Shown here one piece after another: positions 1 through 8,064 of a stretch of DNA of 64,000 bases (the first letter of the stretch is position 1; each line of letters opens with the position of its first letter). Under the pieces are notes generated by a model, which saw only the letters and a program-made list of their open reading frames with translations, was not told where the DNA came from and ran no database searches. The position numbers were made by a program, and so were the translations under genes. This stretch comes from Anaerolineales bacterium (GTDB lineage Bacteria > Chloroflexota > Anaerolineae > Anaerolineales > UBA11579): positions 1-64,000 of the forward strand of contig JAHCII010000005.1 in assembly GCA_026129305.1 (NCBI GenBank). Direction: 5' to 3'.

Positions 1-713
1 GGTTTCTCGATCAGCCAGCCTACAGGATTATTGCCGAGCGCGACCCATATGGCGTTGAGCAAACCGTTTTGCGGTTGACCGGGCGCACGGAAGTTGTAGA
101 TGAACTTCCAGATCACGCTGGCGCCCACCGCTGAAATGGCCATGGGGAGAAAGATGATCGACTTGGCCAACGATTCCAGGCGGATGCGGTCCACCATCAC
201 TGCAATGATCAGACCCAGTGAAACTACGACTGTGGTAACTCCGACCAGCCATAGCAAGTTGTTGCGCAGGGTGAGTAGCATGCTGGGGTCTGAGAAAATA
301 AAGACGTAATTGTCCAGGGGCAGGCCCAGGGGGCTGTTAGCGTTTGCCCAATCCAGGCCGCGGGCATCCCTGAGGCTCAGGTAAATCGTGTTGAAGGTGG
401 GGTAGACCAAGTAAGCGGTTAGGATGATGACCGCCGGCCCAATAAAAGCGTAAGGACGGACCCGCTCCCGCGTGCCTTCCGGCAGCAGGGAAACCAACGA
501 GTCCATTACCAGGTACAAGGCCCACACGCCCACCACGCCGACAAATAAGGCTACTAGGGCGGCCATGTACTTGTTGACGCCCGGGGTGGTCATAAAGCGC
601 AAACTTTCGCGGAAGACGAAGAAGGTCACCACTGGGCCCAGGAAGGTCATCGCCACGCGCAGCGGCCCAGTGGAAAGGAAATCAGTCAGGTTGCGACTGG
701 TGGTTTTAAGCAT
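1..713 (-). CDS. ABC sugar transporter permease, MalF/AglF type (partial)
   Basis: This is the first inner-membrane permease of a binding-protein-dependent sugar importer. It starts with ATG at 713 and runs off the left edge after about 237 codons, so the C-terminal half with the EAA loop that contacts the ATPase is missing. The visible part has hydrophobic segments near residues 20-38, 45-72, 90-110, 150-172 and 185-205. The stretch PAVIILTAYLVYPTFNTIYL is typical of MalF/UgpA-family permeases (BPD_transp_1). The binding-protein gene lies 103 bases upstream on the same strand, so the two form an operon, and the second permease is probably just outside the window. The AglF (alpha-glucoside) assignment rests on general resemblance. 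The substrate is not proven. Confidence 0.85.
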   Translation of the reverse strand, partial: MLKTTSRNLTDFLSTGPLRVAMTFLGPVVTFFVFRESLRFMTTPGVNKYMAALVALFVGVVGVWALYLVMDSLVSLLPEGTRERVRPYAFIGPAVIILTAYLVYPTFNTIYLSLRDARGLDWANANSPLGLPLDNYVFIFSDPSMLLTLRNNLLWLVGVTTVVVSLGLIIAVMVDRIRLESLAKSIIFLPMAISAVGASVIWKFIYNFRAPGQPQNGLLNAIWVALGNNPVGWLIEK

Positions 714-750
714 GCCGGCTCCTTGCAGCACTTGGTGATCGGCCAGTAGT

Positions 751-780
751 AAGCAGGGCAGTCATTTGACTGCCCTGCTT
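751..780. promoter_or_regulatory. perfect 14-bp inverted repeat between binding-protein and permease genes
   Basis: The arms AAGCAGGGCAGTCA and TGACTGCCCTGCTT flank a two-base centre. As RNA from the minus strand this folds into a strong stem-loop 37 bases after the binding-protein stop codon. It is not followed by a U-tract on the minus strand. It therefore looks like an mRNA-stabilising or partly terminating element rather than a full terminator. Elements in this position are known from mal-type operons, where they raise binding-protein mRNA relative to permease mRNA. Confidence 0.7.
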
Positions 781-816
781 CTCTACTTAGTACAAAGACA
801 CTAGATGGCCTGAGGC

Positions 817-2124
817 TTAAGGCCAGCTGGCGTCAATTGCCTGCAGCACACTGTCGAGGTTCGAGCCGCCGACGTAGTCCACAATGCCAGTCCAGAAGCT
901 GCCGGCGCCCACGGCGCCAGGCATGAGGTCAGAACCGTCGAAGCGGAACGTGTCAGCATTGGCCAAGATCTCGGCAAAGCCGCGGGTAAGGTCGTTGGGG
1001 TACCAGTCGAGGCTGGCGTCCAGATGCGGAGCGATCAGGATGCCGGCTTCCACTTCAGCTCGAGCCGATTCGCCGGTGGTCAGGAACTCCATCACGGCGC
1101 GTACAGCGGGGGTGTCCTTACCCATGCTCAGCAGCGAACCGGAGCCAAGCACCGGCTTGCCGTAAGCAGCGTCAATCGGCGGCAGGTAGAAGTAATCCAC
1201 ATCCGTGCCGATCTCAGTGCCCTCCGCAAAGAAGCCGGCGATGAAGCTGGCTTGGCGCATCATGTAACAAGCGGGTTCATCACCCAGCAGCATGTTGGGT
1301 GCATCGCCGAAGTTGGTGGTCAGGATGCCGGTGGTGCCGCCCAGAACGTAGTCCGGGTTCATCCAGATCTCGCTGGCAACTTCAAAAGCGTTGCGTACTT
1401 GGGGAGAGTCAAAAGCCAGTTCGCCAGCCACCCAGGCGTCATAATCTTCCGGGGAGGCGGTGCGCAGCATGATGTCTTCCACCCAGTCAGTGCCAGGCCA
1501 GCCTGTGGCGCCACCGCTCTCAAAGCCGATACACCAGGGTGTGCCGCCATCGGCAACGATCTGGTCAGAGAGGGCGATCATTTCGTCCCAGGTCTGCGGG
1601 ACGGAATAACCAGCGGCGTCAAAGGCCGGTTTGGCGTACCACACCAGGCTCTTTACGTCCGCATTGTGCCAAACGCCATACAGCGAACCATCCACAGTGC
1701 CCAGATCGATCCAGGACTGGGTGTACTTGGTCAGCATGTAATCTTGCGAAAGGAACTGGCCCATGTCTACCAGGAAGCCGGAGCGGGCAAAGTCTGCCAT
1801 CAGGCCGGGCTGGGGGAAGTTGAGGATGTCGTAGGAGTCGCCAGCTTCGGCGCGCACCAAGGCGACGGTTTCAAAGTCGGGCGAGGCTTCGACCACAACT
1901 TCAATGCCAGTGCGCTCTTCGAAAGCATCGAAGTTGCGCTGGAAGAGGGCAACCTGCTCGCCCTCAGCGGCGGTGAAGATGGTTACAGTTTCGCCGGCAA
2001 AACTTGCCTCATCGCCGCTGTCACCCGCATCCGGGGTGCTAGCCGCTGGGGCGCAGGCGGCCATAATGAGTGCAAGCATTGCCAAGACACTCACTACGAG
2101 CCAAACCTTGTTGAAATTCTTCAT
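817..2124 (-). CDS. ABC transporter sugar-binding lipoprotein (AglE/UgpB-like)
   Basis: This is an extracellular solute-binding protein of 435 residues that captures a sugar and delivers it to the membrane permeases. The N-terminus has a lipoprotein signal: a charged MKNFNK start, a hydrophobic run and the lipobox-like MAAC near residue 24. A Ser/Asp-rich linker follows, then a SBP_bac_1-type domain beginning ETVTIFTAAEGEQVALF. The FDAFEERTGIEV and YDILNFPQPG segments resemble alpha-glucoside-binding proteins (AglE). An AAGGAG ribosome site stands 7-8 bases before the ATG. The gene is first in its operon, behind a promoter whose start point carries a palindrome, so induction by its sugar is likely. 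The substrate is inferred only from family resemblance. Confidence 0.88.
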   Translation of the reverse strand: MKNFNKVWLVVSVLAMLALIMAACAPAASTPDAGDSGDEASFAGETVTIFTAAEGEQVALFQRNFDAFEERTGIEVVVEASPDFETVALVRAEAGDSYDILNFPQPGLMADFARSGFLVDMGQFLSQDYMLTKYTQSWIDLGTVDGSLYGVWHNADVKSLVWYAKPAFDAAGYSVPQTWDEMIALSDQIVADGGTPWCIGFESGGATGWPGTDWVEDIMLRTASPEDYDAWVAGELAFDSPQVRNAFEVASEIWMNPDYVLGGTTGILTTNFGDAPNMLLGDEPACYMMRQASFIAGFFAEGTEIGTDVDYFYLPPIDAAYGKPVLGSGSLLSMGKDTPAVRAVMEFLTTGESARAEVEAGILIAPHLDASLDWYPNDLTRGFAEILANADTFRFDGSDLMPGAVGAGSFWTGIVDYVGGSNLDSVLQAIDASWP

Positions 2125-2270
2125 TCTTTTCTCCTTGGATAGTTGCAGAGTAATACTGAAGCTTGAAGACAGTACTTTTTCTGGCGCCTCCTTTTTTGCA
2201 GATATTGCGGCACACCATTAAAGGGCGCCGGAACACGCATCTTTGACCCACTACCAGTAAGAGAAAATTT

Positions 2271-2324
2271 GTAAGCGGTGCATGCACCTATTACGATAGT
2301 ACTACTCACAAAATTCAGTGTCAA
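2271..2324 (-). promoter_or_regulatory. promoter with operator-like palindrome for the sugar ABC operon
   Basis: On the minus strand the -35 box TTGACA (2324-2319, perfect consensus) is separated by 17 bases from TACTAT (2301-2296). A 24-base near-perfect palindrome at 2271-2294 follows: GTAA, two bases, GGTGCATGCACC, two bases, TTAC, with 20 of 24 positions symmetric. It covers the predicted transcription start, the usual place for a repressor of the LacI or GntR class. No regulator gene lies next to it in the window. Confidence 0.65.
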
Positions 2325-2330
2325 GTAAAG

Positions 2331-3635
2331 CTACCCTGCAGCACTCCCAATTGGCTTGGCTGGCTCTATGGCTTGTTGGACTAAAATACTTGATATACGC
2401 AGTTTATCCATCGAGCGGACCGTAAAAGTGAGGCCTTGATAGACAATTTGTTCGCCGACTTTGGGCAAGTGCCCTAATTCAGACATGATCAGGCCCGCGC
2501 AAGTGGTGTAGGCATCCGTTGAAGGCAGCTCCACATTGAGTTTGGCGCTCAGATCATCTAGTTGGATGTTACCGGCCACCAGCCAGGCCTTATCTCCCAG
2601 CTTGCGGATTTCCAGGTTGGCGGGCTGATATTCGTCATCAATCTCACCCACGATGACTTCCAAGACATCTTCGAGGGTCAGCAGGCCGGCGGTCCCGCCG
2701 TATTCGTCAAGCACGATGGCCATGTGGGTTCGCTGTTTGGTTAGCAGGCTGTAGATCTGTGGCAGGTGCAAGGATTCTGGGATATAGGCCAGTTGGCGGG
2801 CGATATCTCTTAGCGGAGTATCGTCCTGGGCCCAGATCAAATCTTTGAGGTGCACATAACCCACCACGCTATCCAAGCTCTCTTCATAGACAGGAAAGCG
2901 TGAATGGCCCGACTTCGCGGCCTGCTCCAGCGCCTCGCGCGGGCTCAGCGAAGCCTCCAGAGCGCTGATCTCGGGGCGGGCCGTCATGACCTCATGTGCT
3001 TTGCGGTCGGCATAATCAAAGACACCGCGCACAAAGGCGCCTTCACTGATCTGAAATATGCCCTCTGCAGTGCCTTGCTGCACGAGCAACTCGATCTCTT
3101 CGGCGCTGGTGCTGGGGCCACCCTCGGCTTGGGGCCCCAGCAGGCCCAGGATCAGATCGGCCGAAAAGGAGAGGAAACGGATGGGCAGGGCGGCGATCCT
3201 GGAAAGCCATTTGACCGGGCGCGCCAATGCCACGGAGAGCGCCTCAGGATTGCGCAAAGCCAGTTGCTTGGGCACCAGCTCGCCAAAGACAAGCGATAGG
3301 TAGGTGATGGCCAGTACGATGGTGAGCAGGGCTAGCTGGTTGGCGTAAGGGGCCAGGAGGGGCACTTGGCCAAACGCCTCAGCAATGTCTGGCGCAGCTG
3401 ACTGGCCGCCAAAAGCCGCAGCCAAGTGGCCGACCAGAGTAATGCCGACCTGCACGGTGGCGAGATAGTGTCCAGGTTTTTCCTTGATTTGGAGGACATC
3501 AGTTGCGGCGCTTTTGCCTTCGTCCGCCATGGAGCGAAGGCGGTGCTTGCGAGAAGTGACTAAAGCTAATTCAAGTGCGGCGAAAAAACCGTTGATGAGA
3601 ACTAAAACAATGATCAGCAGAAATTCGAGTGCCAT
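2331..3635 (-). CDS. hemolysin-family CNNM/CBS/CorC transmembrane protein
   Basis: This is a 434-residue integral membrane protein of the HlyC/CorC (CNNM) family, linked in characterised members to Mg2+ or Co2+ efflux or to its control. An N-terminal CNNM (DUF21) domain with about four hydrophobic segments (residues 1-200) opens with FLLIIVLVLINGFFAALELA. A pair of CBS domains follows (about 215-335, including the typical HMAIVLDEYGGTAGLLTLED), and a small C-terminal CorC_HlyC domain (about 345-425) completes the protein. Length and domain order are normal for the family. It is a single gene with its own extended -10 promoter at 3668-3676. Confidence 0.9.
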   Translation of the reverse strand: MALEFLLIIVLVLINGFFAALELALVTSRKHRLRSMADEGKSAATDVLQIKEKPGHYLATVQVGITLVGHLAAAFGGQSAAPDIAEAFGQVPLLAPYANQLALLTIVLAITYLSLVFGELVPKQLALRNPEALSVALARPVKWLSRIAALPIRFLSFSADLILGLLGPQAEGGPSTSAEEIELLVQQGTAEGIFQISEGAFVRGVFDYADRKAHEVMTARPEISALEASLSPREALEQAAKSGHSRFPVYEESLDSVVGYVHLKDLIWAQDDTPLRDIARQLAYIPESLHLPQIYSLLTKQRTHMAIVLDEYGGTAGLLTLEDVLEVIVGEIDDEYQPANLEIRKLGDKAWLVAGNIQLDDLSAKLNVELPSTDAYTTCAGLIMSELGHLPKVGEQIVYQGLTFTVRSMDKLRISSILVQQAIEPAKPIGSAAG

Positions 3636-3667
3636 GTGTCCTTTGCAATACTTAGGCTAGGAACATT

Positions 3668-3676
3668 AGTATAACA
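3668..3676 (-). promoter_or_regulatory. extended -10 promoter of the CNNM gene
   Basis: Read on the minus strand the site is TGTTATACT, an extended -10 (TGn plus TATACT) about 33 bases before the ATG at 3635. No good -35 box is seen. The same nine bases occur before rpmF at 33104-33112. Confidence 0.45.
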
Positions 3677-3733
3677 AATCACGCTAATCACAGAATTGCG
3701 CATAGCCATTAATCTAGAAAAATAACTTCAAAA

Positions 3734-4720
3734 CTATTTCCCGAAAATATCATGATAACCGCGATCCAATTCATCATCGCTTAAGTGGGCGTAGCGCTGG
3801 GTGACCTGAATGTTGCGATGGCGGGCGAGCTCCTGAGCCAGTTTGAGATTGCCACCTGATCCCCTCAGAACTGTGGTCACGAAGTAGTGGCGGAAGGAGT
3901 GGGGCGTAATGCCGCTGTTCTCCACGCCCAGCGCTTGCTGCGTGCGTTCCGCCACAATATTCCTGCCCGTAGTAGGAGTCATCAGCTTGATTGTTTTTGC
4001 ACTGCCTTTGTCGTGACGAGCGAATATGGGCAGTGCGCCTAAGGGGCGGCCTGAACTCCCATCCAAGCTGCTGCGCGCATTGAGATAGTCCTTGATGGCG
4101 CGCAGGGCGCGTTTGGAGAAACGCACAACTGCCTCACGGTTGCCTTTGCCGATGATGATGGCTTTGCCTTCGTTGGGGTCCAAGTCGCCCCGGCGCAAAT
4201 TGCAGGCCTCGTGCACGCGCAGGCCCGTATCGGCCAAGGTAATAATGAAAGCGCGGTCACGCAAGTTGCGCAGGTGCTCTGTCTCGTTCTCCGCGGGATA
4301 AGCGGCCAGCTGGTTGGCAAACTCCACAGTTTGCTCAATAGCCTGGCGCGGGAACTGCGGCAAGCGGGGGCCGGGCCGGCGGCTGCGCTGGCGGATCAGC
4401 AGGCGCACGCGCGGAAGGTTGGGCTCGGCCAGTCGCTCAGCGGCCAGGAACTCAAAGAAGCCGGCGACCGCTGTCAGACGTTGGCGCTCCGTGGCCGGCG
4501 AGAGATGCTTCTGCGAGGCAGCAAACCAAGCCACAGCGTCTTCTTTTAGGTGCGAAAGAGAGGTTTCTCTGGGATCTAAACCCTCATTGCGAAGCACTTG
4601 CGAAAAAGCTGCCAGGGCTTTGTGATAAGCGATGGTGGTGTTCTCTGACCTGGCCAGTTTTACCGTATCCACATACTGACCGATGGCTTGTTCGATTGTG
4701 AGCGTAGTTTCCGAATCCAT
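3734..4720 (-). CDS. tyrosine site-specific recombinase, XerC/XerD-like
   Basis: This is a 328-residue tyrosine recombinase. The N-terminal SAM-like core-binding domain spans about residues 5-100. The catalytic domain has a complete active-site set: Arg168 (TGLRVHEACNL), Lys192 (IIGKGNR), His274 and Arg277 (TPHSFRHYF), His301 (ARHRN, where most relatives have GH) and the nucleophile Tyr310 (RYAHLSD). Size and lack of extra domains fit a housekeeping Xer protein or a small element integrase. A TATAAT box lies 9 bases before the ATG. No phage or integron genes are nearby. A dif-like inverted repeat lies about 260 bases upstream at 4983-5015. A chromosome dimer-resolution role is an inference from that site. 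Confidence 0.88.
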   Translation of the reverse strand: MDSETTLTIEQAIGQYVDTVKLARSENTTIAYHKALAAFSQVLRNEGLDPRETSLSHLKEDAVAWFAASQKHLSPATERQRLTAVAGFFEFLAAERLAEPNLPRVRLLIRQRSRRPGPRLPQFPRQAIEQTVEFANQLAAYPAENETEHLRNLRDRAFIITLADTGLRVHEACNLRRGDLDPNEGKAIIIGKGNREAVVRFSKRALRAIKDYLNARSSLDGSSGRPLGALPIFARHDKGSAKTIKLMTPTTGRNIVAERTQQALGVENSGITPHSFRHYFVTTVLRGSGGNLKLAQELARHRNIQVTQRYAHLSDDELDRGYHDIFGK

Positions 4721-4773
4721 TCAGCACAGATTATAGAGGGCCGCGGCGAATTATCGCAAGCAAATATTTTGAT

Positions 4774-4890
4774 TTAGAGCAAGAGCCCCAGCACAGCTGA
4801 GCCAAAGATTCTTCCTACCAAGAGCAGGGAAATTAGAAACGCCCACATTCCGATAAAGGTGCCCAACGCCACACGAACAACAGTCTGCAT
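4774..4890 (-). CDS. 38-residue single-span membrane peptide (unannotated type)
   Basis: A short open frame begins MQTVVRVALG and ends LGLLL before a TAA stop. It has an excellent AGGAG ribosome site eight bases before its ATG. Nearly the whole product is hydrophobic (about residues 4-26 and 29-38), broken by Arg6 and a Gly-Arg pair at 26-27, so it is predicted to sit in the membrane. I do not recognise a family. It lies between the recombinase gene and the dif-like repeat, on the same strand as the recombinase. The good ribosome site and the fully hydrophobic product argue for a real gene. Expression is unproven. Confidence 0.55.
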   Translation of the reverse strand: MQTVVRVALGTFIGMWAFLISLLLVGRIFGSAVLGLLL

Positions 4891-4982
4891 GTATTTTTCT
4901 CCTAGAAGATTTCTTCAACACAATTTAGTATAGACCGAAATGGCTTAGGACAGCCTTTTTTGGAGCTTGTAAGGCAATTGTC

Positions 4983-5015
4983 ATGATTTACGATAATAAT
5001 ACTTATCGAAATCAT
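4983..5015. other. dif-like inverted repeat near a Xer recombinase gene
   Basis: The left arm ATGATTTACGATAA (4983-4996) and right arm TTATCGAAATCAT (5003-5015) are complementary except for one extra A, and flank a six-base spacer TAATAC. Inner ends ATAA and TTAT around a six-base centre are the layout of bacterial dif sites, where XerC and XerD each bind an 11-base arm. The rest of 4891-5221 shows no gene on either strand, and I see no other clear element in it. Confidence 0.4.
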
Positions 5016-5221
5016 AAAGAGACGATGAGGCCTTGTCTCCCCCTACCTAGTTTTGGCTACACTTTTATCCTCTAATCTGCAATGTATCGATTTCGGCCGT
5101 GCTGTTCTTTACTTTCAGTTTGTTTATCAATGGTATCTCCCGCCACTCCCCCACCATCATAAGTTAGGTGCAGTTACAATGTGCATTCCCGATTCGTTTG
5201 CTAAGACCTAGTGGAGTGAAC

Positions 5222-5749
5222 ATGTCCCCTGAAGACTTTAGCAGTAAAGAAGCGATGTTAAATGATGGAGAGCAGCCCCGGTCTGCGGGCTCACGTATAG
5301 CTGGCTGGCTGCGAGGGTTTATTTTCTTTGTGCTCATTCTGGCAGTGTCGGGCTTGCTGGCTTGGTTTCTGCTAATCGCTCCCTTACAGAGCCAAGTGGC
5401 TGATCTAACTGCTGAGCTGCAGAACGCCAATGAGCAGGTGGCTATATTGCAAGCATCACGCCCATTACAAGAAGTCTACAGTCTGCTGGCGGATGCGAAC
5501 ACGGCTCGCTTTGAATTAATGCGCAACCGCTCTGCGAGCGCTTCGGCCGCTTTGCTGAGCTCTGAGCAGACCCTGGCCAGCCTTGAGCAGCTGGTTGGTG
5601 AGCGCTATGGTGACACTCTCGAGGACATTCGAGAACGCCTGGAGCTGGTCAAGGCGGACATCGCCGAAGACGATACCCTGGCGGCACTGAGTGATCTGGA
5701 TGTGCTGGTAAACATCCTGACCCAACTGCAACGCACTGTTTCTGAGTAG
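5222..5749 (+). CDS. membrane-anchored coiled-coil protein, unknown function
   Basis: The product has 175 residues. I chose the ATG at 5222 because a GGAG sits seven bases before it; an in-frame TTG-led extension to 5168 lacks support. A polar N-terminus of about 30 residues is followed by one transmembrane segment (about residues 36-60, FFVLILAVSGLLAWFLLI). A long alpha-helical coiled-coil region rich in Leu, Glu, Ala and Gln then runs from 62 to about 170. No catalytic motif is visible. It ends 12 bases before the TauE/SafE-type gene and is probably co-transcribed with it. Confidence 0.75.
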   Translation: MSPEDFSSKEAMLNDGEQPRSAGSRIAGWLRGFIFFVLILAVSGLLAWFLLIAPLQSQVADLTAELQNANEQVAILQASRPLQEVYSLLADANTARFELMRNRSASASAALLSSEQTLASLEQLVGERYGDTLEDIRERLELVKADIAEDDTLAALSDLDVLVNILTQLQRTVSE

Positions 5750-5761
5750 CGCCTCTTGCCC

Positions 5762-6547
5762 ATGGAAGTATCCTGGTGGCTTTCTGCCCTGGTAATCGGG
5801 GCCGGTTTCATCTGCGGAGTTATTAATACGTTGGCTGGCAGCGGCTCACTGATCTCGCTGCCGATCCTTATTTTTCTCGGGCTGCCAGCACCGGTGGCCA
5901 ATGGCACCAACCGCGTCGGCATCTTGCTGCAAAACTTGGCTGCCGGTTGGAGCTTCAAACAAAGCCGGGTACTGGATCTGCGTGGCGCTTTGGTGCTCAG
6001 TGTTCCGGCTGTACTGGGGTCCATCCTGGGTGCCTCCGTGGCAGTTAACCTCAACGAAGAGCTTATGGAGCGCGTGATCGGTGCGGTCATGCTGTTGATG
6101 CTGGTGATCTTGATCCTGCGCCCGGAGCGGTGGCTGCAGGGCAGTCTTTTGGAACTCGCCAGCCGACTGGACTGGAAGCAATCCGCCAGCATGTTTGTGA
6201 TCGGCGCCTATGGCGGCTTTATCCAGGCGGGTGTTGGCGTGTTCCTACTGGCGGCCCTGGTGCTGTCGGTTGGATATGATCTGGTGCGAGCCAATGCCGT
6301 CAAGATCATCATCATCCTGGCATTTAGTCTTTCTTCCTTGCTGGTGTTTAGCAACAACAGCCAGGTTGATTGGGGAATGGGACTGCTTTTAGGCTTGGGC
6401 AATATGCTCGGCGGCTGGGTGGCGGCCCGCTTGGCGGTCAACAAAGGCGCCAATTGGGTCCGCTGGGTGGTGATTGCCACCGTAGGCTTGTCTGTGTTGT
6501 ACCTGTTTGACGCATTTGATTATCTGCTGGCATTCCTCGGCAGCTAG
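5762..6547 (+). CDS. sulfite exporter TauE/SafE family membrane protein
   Basis: This is an integral membrane protein of about 261 residues with around eight hydrophobic segments. The duplicated family motif is present as GFICGVINTLAGSGSLISLP near the start and as GAYGGFIQAGVGVFLLAALV in the second half. Members move sulfite, sulfoacetate or other organic anions, and the substrate here is unknown. The ATG at 5762 is the simplest start. A TTG two codons earlier (5756) is an alternative, and no strong ribosome site separates them. It follows the coiled-coil membrane gene closely. Confidence 0.88.
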   Translation: MEVSWWLSALVIGAGFICGVINTLAGSGSLISLPILIFLGLPAPVANGTNRVGILLQNLAAGWSFKQSRVLDLRGALVLSVPAVLGSILGASVAVNLNEELMERVIGAVMLLMLVILILRPERWLQGSLLELASRLDWKQSASMFVIGAYGGFIQAGVGVFLLAALVLSVGYDLVRANAVKIIIILAFSLSSLLVFSNNSQVDWGMGLLLGLGNMLGGWVAARLAVNKGANWVRWVVIATVGLSVLYLFDAFDYLLAFLGS

Positions 6548-6594
6548 CTGATATATAATCGCTTTCATTCTCTACCGACTGGAGTATTTAAAGC

Positions 6595-7362
6595 ATGGAG
6601 TGGATCACAAATCCAGAAATCTGGATAGCACTTCTTACATTAACCTCATTGGAGATTGTTCTCGGCATTGATAATCTGGTGTTCATCTCCATTCTGGCTA
6701 GCAAACTGCCAGCCAACCAGCAGAAGCGAGCCAGCCAGACAGGCCTGGCCCTGGCGTTGATCACGCGCCTGCTGCTGCTTTTCTCGATCGCCTGGATCAC
6801 ACGCTTAACCACCCCGCTGTTTGTCTTGCCGATCATTGAGCAGGCCGTATCTGGCAAAGATATGATCTTGCTGGTTGGCGGCTTGTTCCTGATCGGGAAA
6901 AGCACCTTTGAGATTCACGACAAGCTGGAAGGCGACGAGGAGCACGCTGAAGCCAAAGTGGCGGCTTCCTTTGTAGGCGTGATCACTCAGATCATCTTGC
7001 TCGATCTGGTCTTTTCGATCGACTCGGTGATCACGGCCGTTGGCATGGTGGATAGTGTGCCGGTCATGGTGGCCGCAGTTGTTATCGCCATCATCATCAT
7101 GGTCCTGTCCGTCAACAGCATCAACGCTTTTGTAGAGAAACACCCCACCATCAAAATGCTGGCCCTGTCTTTCCTGTTGTTGATCGGCTTTTCGCTGGTC
7201 GTGGAAGGTTTGCATCAGCACATTCCCAAAGGGTACATCTACTTTGCGATGGGCTTCTCGGTCTTTGTGGAATTCCTGAATCTGAGACTGCGAACCAAGA
7301 AAACAGAACCTATTACGCTGCGCAAGCCGTATACCGCGAAGCGTAAAAGCAAGGCGAAGTAG
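6595..7362 (+). CDS. TerC family integral membrane protein
   Basis: This is a 255-residue multi-span protein of the TerC family, linked to tellurite resistance and, in characterised relatives, to Mn2+ export during metalation of secreted proteins. Family signatures are LTSLEIVLGIDNLVFISIL at the N-terminus, with the conserved Asp in a membrane helix, and LLDLVFSIDSVITAVGM in the middle. About seven hydrophobic segments are visible, and the C-terminus is basic. A perfect TATAAT lies at 6554-6559, 41 bases before the ATG, so a promoter between this gene and the TauE gene is likely. The acyltransferase gene starts one base after its stop codon. Confidence 0.9.
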   Translation: MEWITNPEIWIALLTLTSLEIVLGIDNLVFISILASKLPANQQKRASQTGLALALITRLLLLFSIAWITRLTTPLFVLPIIEQAVSGKDMILLVGGLFLIGKSTFEIHDKLEGDEEHAEAKVAASFVGVITQIILLDLVFSIDSVITAVGMVDSVPVMVAAVVIAIIIMVLSVNSINAFVEKHPTIKMLALSFLLLIGFSLVVEGLHQHIPKGYIYFAMGFSVFVEFLNLRLRTKKTEPITLRKPYTAKRKSKAK

Positions 7363-7363
7363 C

Positions 7364-8050
7364 GTGTGGCTAATAGTTAAACGTCGTATCTTCCGGGTGG
7401 TGATCAACCTCATCGTCCGCTCGCTGATGCGCGTCGAGATCTCTGGAATGGACAAGCTGGAGAACGCCAAGGGACCCACGATCGGCGTCAGCAACCATTT
7501 GGGACGCTTTGACGCAGCTCTTTCCCTGGGCTTGGTCAGGCGGGATGACCTGATCATTGTTGTGGCAGAGAAGTATCGCCAATCAGCCTTTTATCGTTGG
7601 ATGGTCAAGACACTGGACCTGCTATTCCTGGAACGCAACGAGGCCGATTTCGGCACGCTGAAAGAAGTCTTGCGGCGGCTGAAGAGCGGTGGCATGTTGA
7701 TGATCGCTCCGGAGGGCACACGAAGTCATACTGAAGCATTACTTGAGGGCAAGCCCGGTGCGGCCTTCCTGGCTGCCCGCTCCGGGGCCACCATCATTCC
7801 GTCGGCTGTGATTGGCAGTGAAGATCGTGTAGTCAAAGAGCAACTGCGCAAATTCCGCCGGCCCCGTGTGCGCATCATTGTTGGCGAGCCTTTCACTTTG
7901 CCGCCGATACCCAAGACGGATCGAGATGCGTACTTTGAGGAATGCACGGATGAAATTATGGCGCAAATCGCTGCCCTACTTCCTGAAAAATACCGGGGCG
8001 TGTATGCTACGCACCCACGAGTGGCCGAGTTGATTACTTTAAAGTCTTGA
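7364..8050 (+). CDS. 1-acyl-sn-glycerol-3-phosphate acyltransferase family protein
   Basis: This is a PlsC-type acyltransferase of 228 residues that would transfer an acyl chain to lysophosphatidic acid or a similar lysolipid at the inner membrane face. The catalytic HX4D box is seen as NHLGRFDAAL (about residues 43-52). The phosphate-binding block is APEGTRS (about 110-116), and FLERNEADF lies between them. The GTG start lies one base after the terC stop, suggesting translational coupling. Length is typical for short PlsC paralogues. The true substrate could be a different lysolipid. Confidence 0.88.
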   Translation: MWLIVKRRIFRVVINLIVRSLMRVEISGMDKLENAKGPTIGVSNHLGRFDAALSLGLVRRDDLIIVVAEKYRQSAFYRWMVKTLDLLFLERNEADFGTLKEVLRRLKSGGMLMIAPEGTRSHTEALLEGKPGAAFLAARSGATIIPSAVIGSEDRVVKEQLRKFRRPRVRIIVGEPFTLPPIPKTDRDAYFEECTDEIMAQIAALLPEKYRGVYATHPRVAELITLKS

Positions 8051-8064
8051 AGTTTTTTACTTTT

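Noticed and set aside
1024-2142. 372-codon plus-strand open frame opposite the binding-protein gene
   Set aside because: It has no family pattern; it is a shadow of the real minus-strand gene caused by high-GC codon use.
3734-5015. Integron integrase with attI
   Set aside because: The recombinase lacks the extra integrase domain of IntI and no gene cassettes or attC-type sites were seen nearby.
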